This document shows positions 5,265 through 5,624 of a DNA stretch of 5,624 bases, one piece after another. The position numbers and the translations under genes were made by a program. The notes beneath the pieces were generated by a model that worked only from the letters and a program-made list of their open reading frames with translations, was not told the origin of the DNA and made no database searches. Within the stretch, counting starts at the first letter, position 1. Every line of letters starts with the position of its first letter. Where the stretch lies: positions 1 to 5,624 of the forward strand of contig JASHRB010000152.1 in the NCBI GenBank assembly GCA_030037575.1. The letters are read 5' to 3'. This DNA is from Candidatus Sulfotelmatobacter sp. Its GTDB lineage: Bacteria; Acidobacteriota; Terriglobia; Terriglobales; Acidobacteriaceae.

Positions 5265-5624
5265 ATGAGAAACGCGTTCTATGCCTCAGTCCTCGCTATA
5301 ACAGTTGCAGGCAGTGCTTTAGCGCAGGGTGTTGGCGGCACAGTTCTCGATCAGGGCGGTGCCGCCATAGCCGCCGCGAATATCAAGCTGGTATGCGGTT
5401 CAAGCGTTTTTCGCTCGACCACCGACCAAAAGGGATTGTTCACCCTGAAAGAGCGGCCGTCTTACGACGGCTGCGCTCTTTTTGTCTCGAAAGATAAATT
5501 TGCGCCGTATTCACAGGCGCTCCATGCGCGACCTGCGCTCCTCGAAATCAAGCTGGCAGTCGCCACTGTCCGCGAGACGGTCCACATCGAAGCGAAATCG
5601 GAAGAGAATGTCCTCGACTCCGTT
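5265..5624 (+). CDS. Exported protein with CarboxypepD_reg-like domain, probable start of a TonB-dependent receptor (partial)
   Basis: The frame is open from ATG 5265 to the last base, giving 120 residues with the C-terminus off the window. Residues 1-20 form a short Sec signal peptide with a hydrophobic core (YASVLAITVAGSALA), likely cut before Q21. Residues about 22-100 show the carboxypeptidase-regulatory-like/transthyretin-like beta-sandwich pattern: GGTVLDQGGAAIAAANIKL, then FRSTTDQKGLFTLKERP, then a run ending ARPALLEIKLAVATVRETV. In acidobacterial and Bacteroidetes proteins this domain typically precedes the plug and barrel of Oar- or SusC-like outer-membrane receptors, and the following HIEAKSEENVLDSV would sit where the plug begins. 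No TonB box or barrel is visible, so a different domain could follow. The signal peptide and domain are well supported; the receptor identity is inferred. Confidence 0.72.
   Translation, partial: MRNAFYASVLAITVAGSALAQGVGGTVLDQGGAAIAAANIKLVCGSSVFRSTTDQKGLFTLKERPSYDGCALFVSKDKFAPYSQALHARPALLEIKLAVATVRETVHIEAKSEENVLDSV
5448..5483 (+). other. Terminator-like hairpin with T-run inside the CarboxypepD_reg gene
   Basis: GCCGTC (5456-5461) pairs with GACGGC (5466-5471) around a TTAC loop. A second stem, AAAGAGC (5448-5454) with GCTCTTT (5475-5481), sits outside it, separated by a G/TGC internal loop, and TT follows. Shape and T-rich end are those of an intrinsic terminator on the plus strand, yet it lies in an open reading frame near codon 70. 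It may be chance coding sequence or a point of early termination. Confidence 0.35.

Noticed and set aside
1..5624. tRNA genes, rRNA, CRISPR arrays, insertion sequences
   Set aside because: No cloverleaf-like segment, regularly spaced repeats, transposase motifs or terminal inverted repeats were seen.

Overview
The window reads as moderate-GC bacterial chromosomal DNA, most likely from a soil Acidobacteria-type organism. That guess is an inference. It rests on an exported protein with a putative-Ig fold, followed by a signal-peptide protein with a carboxypeptidase-regulatory-like domain of the kind that opens acidobacterial Oar/TonB-dependent receptors. No rRNA or other phylogenetic marker is present.

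Left part (1-2335): two intact genes diverge from a short intergenic region. On the minus strand, running off the left edge, is a luciferase-like (LLM) oxidoreductase resembling the F420-type TIGR03842 family (278 residues visible). On the plus strand is a complete dihydropyrimidinase/D-hydantoinase (hydA) with all its metal-site residues. The pairing suggests pyrimidine, hydantoin or cyclic-imide catabolism. The 103 bp between them holds a 14-bp dyad that could be an operator.

Middle part (2336-4350): the coding sequence here is broken. A VOC/glyoxalase-fold gene (2629-3025) is split by one extra base. It is followed by a RES-ParS (MbcT/ParT-like) type II toxin-antitoxin pair: an antitoxin remnant with a DUF2384/ParS C-terminus (about 3236-3474), then a RES-domain toxin (3452-4119) that overlaps it by 23 nt and has a strong Shine-Dalgarno. 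The antitoxin is broken at least twice and the toxin twice. Every break I could place is a net +1 shift, mostly at a 2-3 base homopolymer, and family motifs are well kept on both sides. The region is therefore either a very young cluster of pseudogenes or carries insertion errors in the read. A perfect 10-bp inverted repeat follows the toxin.

Right part (4351-5624): two codirectional genes 26 nt apart, each with a good ribosome binding site. The first encodes a 295-residue exported protein with an N-terminal hydrophobic segment, a Ser/Thr-rich linker, a putative-Ig domain, a Gly/Ala-rich membrane segment and a C-terminal module with eight cysteines. The second, cut by the right edge, encodes a signal peptide and a CarboxypepD_reg-like domain, probably the start of a TonB-dependent receptor or similar surface protein.
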